Assembly: GCF_036373705.1 (NCBI RefSeq)
Contig: NC_089852.1
Location: 33,307,707 to 33,371,706, forward strand
DNA: 64,000 nucleotides
Reading direction: 5' to 3'
Source: Amia ocellicauda
Taxonomy: Eukaryota > Chordata > Actinopteri > Amiiformes > Amiidae
In this document: positions 11,072 through 22,125 of the stretch, piece by piece
Numbering within the stretch: the first letter of the stretch is position 1
Layout of the letters: each line of letters opens with the position of its first letter
The notes under the pieces: model-generated
Database searches by the model: none
What the model was told of the DNA's origin: nothing
What the model saw: only the letters and a program-made list of their open reading frames with translations
Program-made: the position numbers and the translations under genes

Positions 11072-12037
11072 TCAGCGATGACTCAAATCTGAGTCAATCT
11101 TTCTTGGCAGGAAATGCCTCAGAAATGCGTGACGGATTTCCTTGGTCCTTACAGCATAAACCATAGGGTTTAACACTGGAGGAATGAGAAGATACAAGAC
11201 TCCAAAAACAACGTGAACATGGACTGGTACATCCTTCCCAAACCTGTAGACTAAATAATTAAACAGGGAAATTATGTAGAAATACATGATAACGAACAAG
11301 TGAGAACCACAAGTGTTTAGTGCTTTAAGGCGAGCTCCCTTTGATCCAAGCTTTAGGACTGCTCTAAATATCATTATATAAGAAAATCCAACAAATATTG
11401 CATCCACACCTAATATGGAAAGTGCCACAAAGAGTCCATAATAATTGTTCATGATTATATTTGTGCATGCCAGTTTAGCCACAGCCATATGATCGCAGTA
11501 ACAATGAGATATACAAACAGATGAGCAGTAAGGCAATCTTGAGGCCAAGGTGGGAATCAGCCCAGTTAAAACTAAATCTCTGATGAAAAAAGCAACAAAC
11601 GCTTTGCACACCAGGGTCTTCGACAATATTGTTGTGTAACGTAAAGGGTTGCATATGGCAACGTATCGATCATATGCCATCATCACCAGTATTGAGGATT
11701 CTAGTGTAACAAACATGTAAATGAAGAACATTTGAATGAAACAGCCTTCAAATGAAATATCTTTGCTGTTGAGCCAAAGGATCTCCAGTATTTTGGGTAG
11801 GACAGCAGTGCATAAACCAATATCCACAAATGCCAGCATTGAAAGGAAAACATACATGGGGGTATGAAGATGTTGTTCAAATTTAACTACCAAAATTATT
11901 GTACTGTTACCTACTAAGGCCGTGATGTACAAGACAGTGAAAGGGATAGAAAGCCAGTGCTGCAGGTGCTCTATGCCAGGAAACCCCATCAAAATAAACC
12001 CTGCTGGACGGAGCACTGAAGTATTTAGTGCTGACAT
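11072..12037 (-). CDS. Odorant receptor, class I (OR51/52-like), OR1
   Basis: This is an intact single-exon G-protein-coupled receptor of 321 residues, normal for odorant receptors, expected in olfactory neuron membranes. I chose ATG 12035-12037, not an upstream in-frame ATG, because all paralogues begin MSALN there. Features are NTS glycosylation site at residue 5, GN of TM1 at 43-44, LHTPMY at 57-62, MAYDRYVAIC at 120-129, an EL2 with CYCDHMAVAKLAC at 179-191, SY at 219-220, KALNTCGSH at 238-246 and PMVY at 291-294. The EL2 and TM6 signatures are typical of class I receptors. An AG acceptor preceded by TTTTTGTC lies about 30 bp upstream, suggesting a spliced 5' UTR. The ligand is unknown. 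Confidence 0.95.
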   Translation of the reverse strand: MSALNTSVLRPAGFILMGFPGIEHLQHWLSIPFTVLYITALVGNSTIILVVKFEQHLHTPMYVFLSMLAFVDIGLCTAVLPKILEILWLNSKDISFEGCFIQMFFIYMFVTLESSILVMMAYDRYVAICNPLRYTTILSKTLVCKAFVAFFIRDLVLTGLIPTLASRLPYCSSVCISHCYCDHMAVAKLACTNIIMNNYYGLFVALSILGVDAIFVGFSYIMIFRAVLKLGSKGARLKALNTCGSHLFVIMYFYIISLFNYLVYRFGKDVPVHVHVVFGVLYLLIPPVLNPMVYAVRTKEIRHAFLRHFLPRKIDSDLSHR

Positions 12038-12127
12038 CACTCTCTGCTGACTTACTTCTCTGACTCTGCTGACAAAAACATATATATATGTAGTTAATTT
12101 GTACCACCAATAGGCTTTCACAATGCA

Positions 12128-12160
<33 letters not shown>

Positions 12161-12590
12161 TATGCATACATACATAAATTAATATAATTAAATCATTGGA
12201 AAAGAAACAAAACAACCTTACTATAAGTAATAAACCTCGATGTCAAAGTTAATTGTTAAACATTATTTCCCTTCTGTTGTACACAACATATACATTACAG
12301 CATGATTTGTTCACACCATATTTAATATATTATTTAATTATGATTTACAAGATGATTTATAAAATAAGCATACTGACATGTTTACCAATGGAAATAAAAT
12401 AAAACTTACCAAAAAGACAAATTCTTTGTGGACCTTCACGAGCAGTGCTGGATAGTTCTGTAATGTAGCATGTGCCTGCTGGGTATTTATGATATCTGGG
12501 AAAGTACTCTGAGGATTAATTTGTTCTGTCCAGTGCATCTAACATGCTCTTGATCTAGTTTTCTCCCAAGAGTGTCTCTTCTGTGTTTTG

Positions 12591-12591
12591 G

Positions 12592-12645
<54 letters not shown>
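12591..12645. repeat. (TAA)n microsatellite
   Basis: This is a run of TAA in the upstream flank of OR1, at the same place as in the other units. Confidence 0.9.
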
Positions 12646-12659
12646 GGCCAGGTCAAAAA

Positions 12660-13320
12660 AAGGAAATATAATAAGATTTAAATAAATAAATTGGTAAAGC
12701 ATAATTTTATTGTAATTTACAAGTTTATTACTATACTCAACAGAAAATCAAAGCATGCAACTTTCTCTGTACACATTTGCATTTTCTTCTGGAACACACT
12801 TTCATAATTCCCTTGAAGAAACCAACCAAAACATGAAAGACAAAACGACACTTGTCACACTTGTAAAGATTCCAGGGCAGAACACAATGGAGGCAAACAC
12901 AGGGGTGAAAGAATGGTGACTTGTTTTATTGTATATTCGTTGGTTTGTGGTTTTATTTTATTGTATCTTACTTCATTGACAAAAGCTGGGGAAGATACAA
13001 TAAAACTAAATAAAACTCAAAAACCTGGTAAAAAGTTGCACAAAGTCTCTCCTCAAAACAAAAGGAAAAAATATATAAATTACAACACAAATCTCATTTG
13101 ATTCTCCTCTCTCCAACCACCAGCCACCTTTGGCAAATAAAACCCCTCTTAAATGGTTGGGCTGTGGAACAAAACACACATCATTGCATTGGCTACAGGT
13201 GCTGTCTAATTCTCCCCTCTGCTAATTCACACTTGAAGCCTACAACCCAATTATCTTCTAATTAGGGCAGGCTGATTCCAAGGCTGGTAATGATCCCTAC
13301 CATGATGTGGGCTGGGTCTG
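12660..13320. other. Start of a truncated OR unit, then unrecognised DNA
   Basis: The sequence 12690-12900 matches 35280-35490, including ACATGAAAGACAAAACGACA. This indicates the left part of a further unit cut off by the repeat block that follows. From about 12900 to 13320 I see no gene. Confidence 0.55.
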
Positions 13321-13321
13321 G

Positions 13322-13960
13322 TCAGCCCTTTTCCAGCTCCCCATAAGCTCCCTGTAGTGGCTGATCCGTGAGCTGGCTCACATAGAATAGTTCATTTTGC
13401 ACTGTTTTTGAAGTGCCCACAGTTGCAGTCTTTAGGTGTTGCTTTATTGCACTGTCCAACAATGACATCAAATCCACTAAACCTAGAAAGACTCCTGGGT
13501 TTTGTGAGCCTACACTCTCATTGTGACTGCACAAAGCCAGCTCAAAGGCCCCAGAAAATGTGTCACCATCAATTATTAACGGTGTCAAACTTTGGGTTTG
13601 TCAAGCCAGTGGGGTATGTTAACTTTGCCCAACATCACCAACTTTACCACATTCTGCATATGGGTTTTACCATGTTCATGCTTTTTGGTCTTTTCAGAGA
13701 TGTGCTTCATGTTGCTGGCGCCTCAGTCATTCCGGGGCCAAATCCTCCGATGCAGTTGTCCAAAACATCAGACATGGAAAGCAAAACAGCACATTGCATG
13801 TCATGAACCCTCACAGCACAGCGTTTTTCTGTACCATGTTCTACACAATGTCCGGTTGTACAATTTCCCCCTCAATGTCGATGCTTTTTTAATGTATGGT
13901 CATATTTGGCTGACCCGAGCCCTGATATTTATTTTTTATGGGAGGGTTCTCCATTAAAAC
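13322..13960 (-). pseudogene. hAT-type transposase fragment (TTF zinc finger + DUF4371-like)
   Basis: Read right to left, a Cys-rich NVLFCFPCLMF block near 13780 looks like the TTF-type zinc finger of hAT-related (ZMYM/KIAA1586-like) proteins. It carries many stops around it. An open stretch at 13322-13588 includes NPGVFLGLVDLMSLLDSAIK and a VQNELFYVSQ block. These fit the DUF4371 region that normally follows the finger. No catalytic core or terminal repeats were found. The family call is from motif memory. Confidence 0.6.
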
Positions 13961-14395
13961 GGACTTTACTGTAGTGACAGCAAGGCATTCAATGGCATTT
14001 CTTGTCCAGTCATGGTATACTGCAACATGGGGAAGGGCAGTGTTACCTTTCAGGGCAGGCTGCTGTACTACAGGACTCTTATTAGTTAAACAAACAAAAC
14101 AAACCCAAAACGAAACCCAAACTCCTTGTTGAGGCTACCTACACAGTGTAAACAGATCCCTCTCTAAACATCATATGCAAATCCGCAAATCCAAAAGAAT
14201 AGTCACAGACCATAAGACAGAAGTTAGTTTTACTGAGTCGGGTACTCACACACTTAGGGTCAAGTTCGTTCAAGGCAGTGCTAGATTTGTAAATCACAAG
14301 GTGCTGGAGCGCAATGTGAACAAGACAGAGTGGATGTACAAGGGGGAGCAGAGGTAATGGAGTGCTTAGTATGTATAATATATATATATATATAT

Positions 14396-14480
14396 CAATA
14401 CAACACACTTTCTACGCATTTTCAAGCCACCACTGTAGACAACATGCTGACAAGGTAACATTAAAAAATAATATACATAG
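14396..14480. repeat. Short block shared with 37.8 kb
   Basis: ATCAATACAACACACTTTCT and the following 70 or so bases match 37796-37875. Both lie beside (TA)n and repeat boundaries, so this may be a fragment of a shared element or of an OR unit. Confidence 0.5.
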
Positions 14481-14698
14481 ATAGATGTGCTATTAGGCCA
14501 ACTCTATTTTTGAAACATTTCCAATCTCAAGGACACAGCGTAGGGTCTGTGGTGTTTCAGAATCTGTCTGTATGATCTCCCACTATACTGCTATATCTGC
14601 ATAGACAAATTATAGATATCATAATTCTAATTTGCACAGACTTAACTCCCCTTAAAGCATTCACCAAACAGCAAGAAAGCAAAAATATATTTTTACCA

Positions 14699-14890
14699 CT
14701 AATGGAAGCTGGCCCTCCTGGCTTTTCTCCCTGCAAAGGCATGTACAGTCTCCATTAAATCCAGCTGTTGAGCCAGTTCATGCTCAATAGATATTGTCAC
14801 CAGTCCATTCAGTCGTTGGTCAGTTATCGTTGAGTGAAGGGAGTTCTTCAGGCCTGGCACCATGAGGGGGCAAAAGTTGGAATATTGTAC
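14699..14890 (-). pseudogene. hAT C-terminal dimerisation-domain fragment
   Basis: The minus strand encodes TDQRLNGLVTISIEHELAQQ followed by a short acidic/hydrophobic stretch and FAGRKARRASFH before a stop at 14699. It resembles the C-terminal dimerisation segment of hAT transposases. It lies upstream, not downstream, of the DUF4371-like fragment at 13.3-13.9 kb in the minus orientation. The two are therefore either rearranged or from different elements. Confidence 0.55.
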
Positions 14891-14920
14891 CCCCTCAGTT
14901 TTGTATGAGCCTGTCATACA

Positions 14921-15957
14921 GTGGTACAGCTGCAGGCTCAGCAACAACGCACCCTGGATGCGCTGGTCCAGAAACTTCAAGTGCGAGCTCCTGCACCTGC
15001 ACCTGCCCCTGCTGCGGCTGCAGCGAACCTGGCTTGGGCTGGACTGAGGATCCCGAAGATGGGGCCGGTGGACGATCCGGAGGCTTTTCTTACCATCTTC
15101 GAGCGCACTGCCCGGTGTTGCGGCTGGCCGGACTCGGAGTGGGCGGTACGCCTGGCTCCCCTGTTGACCGGGAAGGCGCAGCTCGTCGCCCGAGCGCTCA
15201 GTCCAGAGGACACCCTGGACTACAAAAAACTGAAGGACAACAGACGGCCAGCAGCAGAAGCTCAGAAGCCTCCGGTCCTAACCCGGCTCCCGGCCCCGGG
15301 CCTTCGCACAACAGCTGCGGGACGCCTGCCACCGCTGGCTAAAGCCGGACAGGCACTCTGCCACAAAAGTTGCCGACCTGGTGGCCCTGGAGCAGTTCAT
15401 CTGCCGTCTCCCACGTCCCTCCGCAGAGTGGGTGCAAGCCCACCAACCCAAAGACCTGGAGGAGGCCACCAGGCTGGCGGAGAACCACCTCACTGCCCGG
15501 GACGATGCCACCTCCCGACGCCCAACGGCGGGCACCCTCCCTCCCGTTCCCAAGACCCTCTCTGACCCGACTCCCCCGGAAACCCCAGCTCCTAAACCTG
15601 TCTCTCCCCGACCCGCTTTCCCTTCTTCCCTTGCCTGTCCCAAAAGTAAACCTGTCTCCTTAGCCCCCTCCTTTTCTCTCTCCCCAGGAAGTGTGCAGTC
15701 CCCTGGAACAGCCACGGTGACATGCCGGCGTTGCAGGCAGCCTGGACATCACCCGGCAGAGTGCCCACTGGCAAAAATTAATCACTCCGTTGTTTGTGCT
15801 GCTCGCCCCTCCACTCACCCCGCTTCAGCAAGGCCCTCCTGGACTCCGGGATGGCCTGGCTCCCCGGGGCACCGGCAGGCGAGGCACTAGTGAATGCACA
15901 AAGGGCGTGCTCGTATCCCCAGTTCCATATTGACAAAGATTTATTATATAGGGTAAC
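14921..15957 (+). pseudogene. Gmr1 gag with SCAN-like domain, zinc knuckle, protease stub
   Basis: The N-terminal part at 14921-15240 includes PVDDPEAFLTIFERTARCCG, as in gypsy gag capsids. After a frame change, a SCAN-like segment spans about 15297-15502, with motifs LRDACHRWLKP, VALEQFICRLP and EATRLAENHL. The C-terminal part has a CCHC knuckle CRRCRQPGHHPAEC near 15724-15768. An ALLDSG-like protease remnant follows near 15830, with most of the protease missing, then DKDLLYRVT up to the retroviral insertion. Mammalian SCAN domains are thought to descend from gag of this group. Frame changes make this a pseudogene. Confidence 0.8.
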
Positions 15958-16543
15958 TGAAGACTCTTTATAGGAAGTTGAAGAAAGTGTTTTTGTGATT
16001 ATTATATAATGTTTTATATTAATACCAGCATTGGAAGTAGTTTTGTATACAGACTGAGCAGATTCGATTTAGCAGGACAAGTAAAGGTTCAACAAGGTCG
16101 ATTTGTTAAAAACTCCTGTCAGTAATGAAAGATTACACAGTGCCGAAATAGCCTACAGATGTCTGGTGTGAATTTGTTTATGACTTAATCGTTTCTCAAG
16201 ATAGGCAGAAATTGTTTCTGTTAATGGGAGATTGACACTAGGTAAATGACGACCGTGGGATCACATCTTCCTAGTGCACATCAAAGACAGACATCTGCTT
16301 TGGATCCATCACCTCTTCATGGGAGGACAGATCGTAAAACGGACCCGGACCTGTATCTTCTGATTGGATGAACAGCCATAAGATGTTACGTCATTTTTCC
16401 TATGAAGTTGTACTCATGTTTGTAAACATTAAGTCTCACTGAAGGAATTATTTCTGACGTGGAGCTTCCGAGCGGCTCGATTAAAGTTCTATTTGCTTTA
16501 TCTCCACGACTTCTCCTCCACTTATTTCCCACACGGTTCTACA
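15958..16543 (+). repeat. ERV 5' LTR
   Basis: The 586-bp LTR runs from TGAAGACTC to TTCTACA, so it has TG...CA ends. It pairs with the 3' LTR at 23772-24355, with about two dozen differences seen by eye. The body includes a TATA-like CCTATGAAG near 16399 and an ATTAAAG polyadenylation-like site near 16480. Confidence 0.88.
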
Positions 16544-16546
16544 ACT

Positions 16547-16564
16547 TGGCGTCATGAACGAGGA
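16547..16564 (+). other. Putative ERV primer-binding site
   Basis: TGGCGTCATGAACGAGGA starts three bases after the 5' LTR. It has the TGG start expected for pairing to a tRNA CCA end. I cannot assign the tRNA by eye. Confidence 0.55.
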
Positions 16565-16953
16565 TCTGAACTTGCCTCCACTCCCAGGACCAAAGCAAGG
16601 GTGAATACCTTTAAAAATTACCACCCTGTATATTTAGATTTGATCTCGGGATTGTGTTTGGCTATCAGATTTTAATTTATAGAGAACCTGTGGAGAGGTA
16701 GAGGTAAAACAAATAGAAAGGTTGACTGTACAGCGGAGGTTCACAGTAGGGTGAACTCCAAGTAAGACAGATCTGCGGGGAGAGATACCAAAGGAACCGA
16801 AAGGTACGACGAGGCCTGCTGAGCCCCAAGTTAAGCAAGGAAATCCTTGTACGCCAGGGCCAGAGTTAGTGGCAGTCAATAACCAGACGGAACCGGAGGT
16901 ACTGTAAAGTCCAACGATATAGCCCCATCGTTGGCAAAGATAGGGTTGGCATT

Positions 16954-18429
16954 ATGGCATTACAAGACGTGTCTATATGTGAATACCTACAAGAGAAGTT
17001 TAAGAAACTTCAACTTAAGATGGAAAAGGCAGGATGGGATCCTAACTGGGTTCCCAAACAGCATAGAGAATGGTGGAATAAGGAAAAGAGAGAGAAAACC
17101 AATAAAGGTTTCCTTTGTCAATATAGTACGAAATTAGAGAAGAAACTAATCACAATGGATGAGGAAAATACAGCAACAATAAAATAATTAAAAGAGATAG
17201 TCGCTAAGATGCAAATAGAGATAGATAATGAGAAAAGAATTAGAAATGAGGAAGAGAAAAATAAAGAACGAACTAATAATGTAGGGAAACGATGCGCAAG
17301 CGCCCTGGGGGCACATATAGAAGGCGATGAACCTGACTGGGATGATTTAGACCGAAAAGCCTGGGATCATGAATGCGAAAAATATGGGGGATGTGGATTT
17401 GGTGCTTCTGCCTCTCCACCATATAAACACTCAGACAACCCCACTGATAATAGAACAGAGTCTAAACTTTACCCAGATTTGAGTTCATTCAAGTCAGAGA
17501 AAGTAAAATTAGCACCTATAGAGACGCGCACTAGGCAACACCGCGATGCCGACGGACAATTTTATGCATTAACAACGTCGTTGCATCGCCCCTTCACACC
17601 CGGAGAGAAACACACAATTTTAAGCAACCTTCCAAAACTTAAACCCAATCATGGGAATCTGGATTTCTGGGAAAAATTTAATGAGATGTTAGATGTACAC
17701 CAAATGCACGCTAGAGACGTACATATAATAATTAAAACTAAATGTCCAAGGCCAATCTGGGACGGGTTAACCGCCGCCCAGCAGGATGGTACCTGGATAA
17801 CAGCTGGAAATGATAATAATAATCTAAGGATCACTAACTTCATCATGGCTGTAAAGACAGCTCTCTGAGCAGGACAGGGAAATTGGGGTGTAGTCTGTGG
17901 CCTCGTACAGAAGCCAGGAGAGACTTGCTACAATTATGCGGAACGAAAGTACACTACTTTTAGAGAACACTCCGGACTGCCGGACACCGAACGTGATAAT
18001 GCGATCTTTTTAAAATTACTAAAAGAAGGGTTTAGTAAAGCACACCAAGACATCCTCAATATGGGTGTGCTTGTAGGAAACACATATCAGCAGATTGTAC
18101 AATGGGCTTCAGAGGTAGAAAACAAGCAGTCAAAAGCTAAAATAAATGCTGTGGCAGCTATATCTGCCATAACACAAAACGGAGGTAAATGTTACAATTG
18201 CGGAAAAATAGGACATGTCGCTAAAGACTGTCGGTCTAAATCAACCCGCCCTAAGTGCACTTTCTGTGGGAGGACAGGGCACACGGGGGACAAGTGCTGG
18301 AAGGCAGGCGCTCCAGGCGAACACGAAGCGCCCTGGAATCAGACCAAGACAAACCCTGGTCAGCCCAGAGGAAACGCGGAGCTTCTGCAGATCATCCGAG
18401 ATCTGACAGAGAAACTAAATAGGAAATAG
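16954..18429 (+). pseudogene. ERV gag with two internal stops
   Basis: One reading frame runs from ATG 16954 to TAG 18427-18429 and is broken only by TAA 17185-17187 and TGA 17866-17868. The first part is charged and matrix-like. The middle holds the capsid region. The C-terminal part has two zinc knuckles, CYNCGKIGHVAKDC and CTFCGRTGHTGDKC, near 18190-18300. Length is about 491 codons. The terminal TAG is probably the natural gag stop, since protease follows in the same frame. Confidence 0.88.
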
Positions 18430-20208
18430 GTCGCCTCGGCCCCCGAGGTCGGTACAGGGGAAGATCCCTGCCTCCACATAACCGCACTGTTAGGGGGTCG
18501 GCAGTGTTCAATGTTGGCGGATACAGGCGCCTCTGTCTCGATAACCGATCTCCCCCTCCCACTGACTAAACGCAGACTACAGATCTCAGGTGTAGGCGGT
18601 GCATGTATCACAGCCACACTCAGCACACCTCAACTTCTAGAAATAGGCGATCTCCTAATACCAGTGTCTTTTTGGGTTTGTAAAAACCCAGAGGGGACAA
18701 TAATAGGCATAGATATCCTTAGAGAAGCCGGCACACTAGTGGATGCTAATAATAATCGCATAATATGGACCAATACACACGGGAATAAAAAGGATACACA
18801 AAGATACGCAACAAATTGTGCTAGTATCTCACTCACACCGTCAACATCTCATATATGGCCAGACACACCACTTGGACACGTGTGTCAGGCATTTCTTGAT
18901 GTTTGGGCAACACATAAACAAGATTGTGGTCTGGCACAAATTGAACCTATAGTTATCCCAGGTCCAGTACACAAAGCACATAAACAGTATCCTATTAAAC
19001 CAGAAGCTTTTACGGCAGTTCAGAAAATTAGTAAAACATTGCAAAATGAAGGAATAATACGCGAAACACATTCAACCACTAATTCTCCAATCTGGCCAGT
19101 GGCAAAACCAGACGGCTCATGGCGACTTACAATTGATTACACACAATTGAATAAAGTTACACCTCGGTTACACCCGATTGTAGCCAATCCCAACACTATA
19201 TTAAATGATTTGAAACCCGAACACTCTATTTTTACGGTCCTGGATATTAGCAATGGATTTTGGAGCCTGCCACTCCACTCTGATTCCCAAGATAAATTTG
19301 TGTTTACTGTATGCGACAAACAGTACACATGGACTAGAGTGCCACAGGGATTTCACAACAGCCCGACACTCTTTCACCAGGCAATGGCCAAGACTTTAGA
19401 ACAAATGGATCTGACACCCTGGGATAGTTTAATCATCCAGTACGTGGATGATCTTTTGATTGTGTCTCCTGATGAGACCGCACACTTAGGCCCATTAATT
19501 ACAGTCCTCGGTGTCTTACAAAAGGCAGGATTTAAAGCAAGCCCTAAGAAAGCACAAATAGGCCTAACTAAGGTTCAATATCTCGGACACAACATTTCAC
19601 AAGGACAAAAATCTATGACACATAACAGGCAAGAAGCCATTCTAAATATGCCAAAACCACATAATGTTAGGGCTGTGCGTAAAGTTATGGGGCTCCTTAA
19701 TTATTGCCGCACTTTCATCCCTAATTTCACACAAGCCACAGGTCCGATACTGGCGTTAATCAAAGGAAGCCCGGCTCCCTTGGACCCCATAGACTGGGGA
19801 CATGAACAGGAAATAGCCTATCGTGTAATAAAACAGGCTCTCAGCAATGCCCCCGCCCTCGGGTTACCAGATCATACTAAACCATTTCACCTCTACTGTT
19901 CCCAAGATGGGATCTATTATACAGCAGTTCTGACACAGGAACATGGGGATAGGCAACGTCCCGTCGCCTATTACTCCACAAAGCAACCTACGGTAGCAGC
20001 AGGCATGCATCGCTGTATGGCAGCAGTAGACTGCGCCTCTTGGGCAGTGCAGGCATGCGAGCCGATTGTAATGAACACACAGTTGATTCTGCACACAGGA
20101 CACACGTTAGTTGAATTATTACACACAGGCAAATTGCATTCAGTCTCCGATAGTAGACGAGCTAGATGGAAGGTGTTTTGCTCCCCAGAGATAAATCCAT
20201 ACAAATAA
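18430..20208 (+). pseudogene. ERV protease and reverse transcriptase
   Basis: After the gag TAG the same frame stays open to TAA 20206-20208. The protease active site LADTGAS lies at about 18514-18534, and IIGIDIL follows near 18700. Reverse transcriptase shows LDISNGFW near 19240, VPQGFHNSP near 19342 and catalytic YVDD near 19441, with a thumb/connection after it. The open length without a stop is about 590 codons. The frame is lost near 20190, just before RNase H. Expression would need readthrough of the gag stop. Confidence 0.88.
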
Positions 20209-20983
20209 TAAAAGACACACGAGTAAACCCAGCAGATGGGATGTTAGGGGAGGGAGAAGAGCATACATGCTCTGAGCTGGTGCTCCAGGAGGACCACAGT
20301 CGCTTCCTAGAAAACCCCCTCACAGACCCTGACTTGGAACTATATGTTGATGGATCCAGGAAAATAATAGATGGAATCCCCCACACTGGGTGGGCGGTGG
20401 TATTGGTTGACAGCACCATTGTAAAATCTGGATCCCTGCCAGGACATTGTTCAGCCCAAGTGGCAGAACTCGTGGCGTTGACTGAGTCATTAAAAATAGC
20501 GAAAGACATTAAAGTTAATATTTTCACTGACAGTCGCTATGCATTTGGAGTAGTACACGACTATATGGCAACCTGGGAACGTAGAGGGTTTATAACAACA
20601 GCAGGAGAAGTAATCAAAAATTATGAGTATGTTATAGCCCTAGCTGAGGCAGCACACCTTCCAGAAAAGTAGCAGTAGTTAAAGTGAAAGCTCATCAGAA
20701 TCTTTCTGATGATGGATGCCCGCGCACCTGTGGGAATCACTTTGCAGACCTAGCTGCGAAAAAGGCAGCAGAGACAGGCAGTCATGTGACGTTAGCAGGA
20801 TTCCCCTGCTCTAGTAAACTTGCGAGTATCCCAGAACCAGAAACTACTGACCTGGCACAGCTACAGAAAGACTGTGAGGAGGATGAAGTACAAGAGTGGG
20901 TTAAGGGAGGTGCAGTACACTCAGACGGTTTGTGGCGAAGTCTTAACTTACAATGTGTATTAGCACCCCAGTGTATTAGGTAA
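20166..20983 (+). pseudogene. ERV RNase H and integrase N-terminal part, frameshifted
   Basis: RNase H motifs are ELYVDGSRK near 20338, QVAELVAL near 20458 and FTDSRYAFG near 20524, in a frame different from reverse transcriptase. Another shift near 20670 leads into KAHQNLSDDG and NHFADLAA, the end of RNase H. The frame then ends at TAA 20981-20983. These shifts block a continuous polyprotein. Confidence 0.82.
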
Positions 20984-22086
20984 ACGCTTCTGGACCAGTA
21001 CCATGGGCCAGCTCATACGGGTCGCAAGGCCATGTTAACTCAATTGCGTGAACACTGGTGGTGGCCTGGCATAGGCAGGGACACTGCGAAGTGGTGTCAA
21101 CAGTTTATTCCTTGCGCACAAGTAAACCCAGGTAAACCGATCAAAGTCACTAAATCACACCAGCCCCGGCCTCGAGGTCCGTGGGAAAATATTCAAATTG
21201 ACTTTACAGGACCCCTGACAAAATTTCATGGGAAATCCTATTGCTGGTAATAATTGACCATTTCACAAAATGGGTTGAGGCTTTCCCCTGCAGGGACTGC
21301 TCTGCCACCACTGCAGCATGAGTCCTAGCGACTGAGGTTATTCCCCGATGGGGTGTGCCCCGTCAAATGGACTCAGATCAAGGGACTCATTTCACCGGTA
21401 AGGTAATGAAGGAAGCATGTTTACTACTAGGGGTAAAACAATGATTTCATATACCCTATCACCCTCAGAGTTCAGGCTTAGTGGAGCGCACTAACCGGAC
21501 ACTGAAGGAAAGTTTGGCAAAAGCCCTGTTAACTACAGGCAAGGGATGGACAGTAGCGCTCCCCGCTGTGCTGTATAAACTTAGAGCGTCACCTAATCAG
21601 AGTACTCAGCTTTCTCCATATGAGTTAATGACAGGGAGAGCTATGCAACTCCCTGCTGGCATCTGGGGTCCCATTGATCCCAGTGCTCCATTCAAAGACT
21701 ATCTTAAACAGTATGTGGCACAGCTATGTACACACTTAAAAAAACGAAGATCACAAGCACGTGATCTCCAGTCCCTCAGAGACTTGGAACTCAAAGAGGA
21801 AATGCCAACAACACATCCTGAGGTTGGTTCACAAGTAATGTGTAAAATAATCCCAAGCAGACCAGGGCTCAGGCCCAAATGGACAGGACCGCATAATGTC
21901 CTTCTTTCTACAGACACTTCGGTCTGTATTGACGGACAGGAGGGGGGTACTAGATGGAAACATTGGTCACAAGTTAAAAATTATAATCCAGGAGAACTGT
22001 GTACTAAACCTTTATCTTTTCTCATTTCTAGGAAAGCAACAGTTGCAGATTTCCTGAATTTTGAGAGACATTCCCCTAACTGGTAA
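20984..22086 (+). pseudogene. ERV integrase, several breaks
   Basis: The zinc-binding H...H...C...C region is recognisable at about 21000-21120, although the last Cys pair is degraded (CQQFIPCAQ). The catalytic triad is IQIDFTGPL near 21195, DSDQGTHF near 21371 and GLVERTN near 21475. One base is lost near 21245. Two TGA codons occur in the core near 21318 and 21442. The last part, 21481-22086, is open and ends in a GPY/F-like C-terminal domain (KWTGPHNVLL), typical of gamma/epsilon-type integrases. Confidence 0.83.
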
Positions 22087-22125
22087 AGGTTTTGTCCCCC
22101 TACAGGTACTAAGAGATAATCCAGC

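Larger units (their letters stand above)
9700..12660. repeat. OR duplication unit A
   Basis: Landmarks in order are TTTTATTGTAATTTACAAGT at about 9710, a plus-strand receptor relic at 10157, a block containing TTTCTTTAATATCAGTAAG near 10374, receptor OR1, and a block with GCAGTGCTGG...GTGCCTGCTGGGTATTTATG near 12440 followed by (TAA)n. The same order recurs in units B (28.2-31.9 kb), C (31.9-35.3 kb), B' (35.3-40.35 kb, receptor lost) and C' (42.2-48.5 kb). Confidence 0.8.

Noticed and set aside
12487-12702. Tyr-rich minus-strand frame, and similar ones at 27938-28195
   Set aside because: It is the translation of a (TAA)n microsatellite, not a protein.
13408-13957. Overlapping plus-strand frames of 120-130 codons
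   Set aside because: They are antisense to the hAT-like remnant and carry no motifs of their own.
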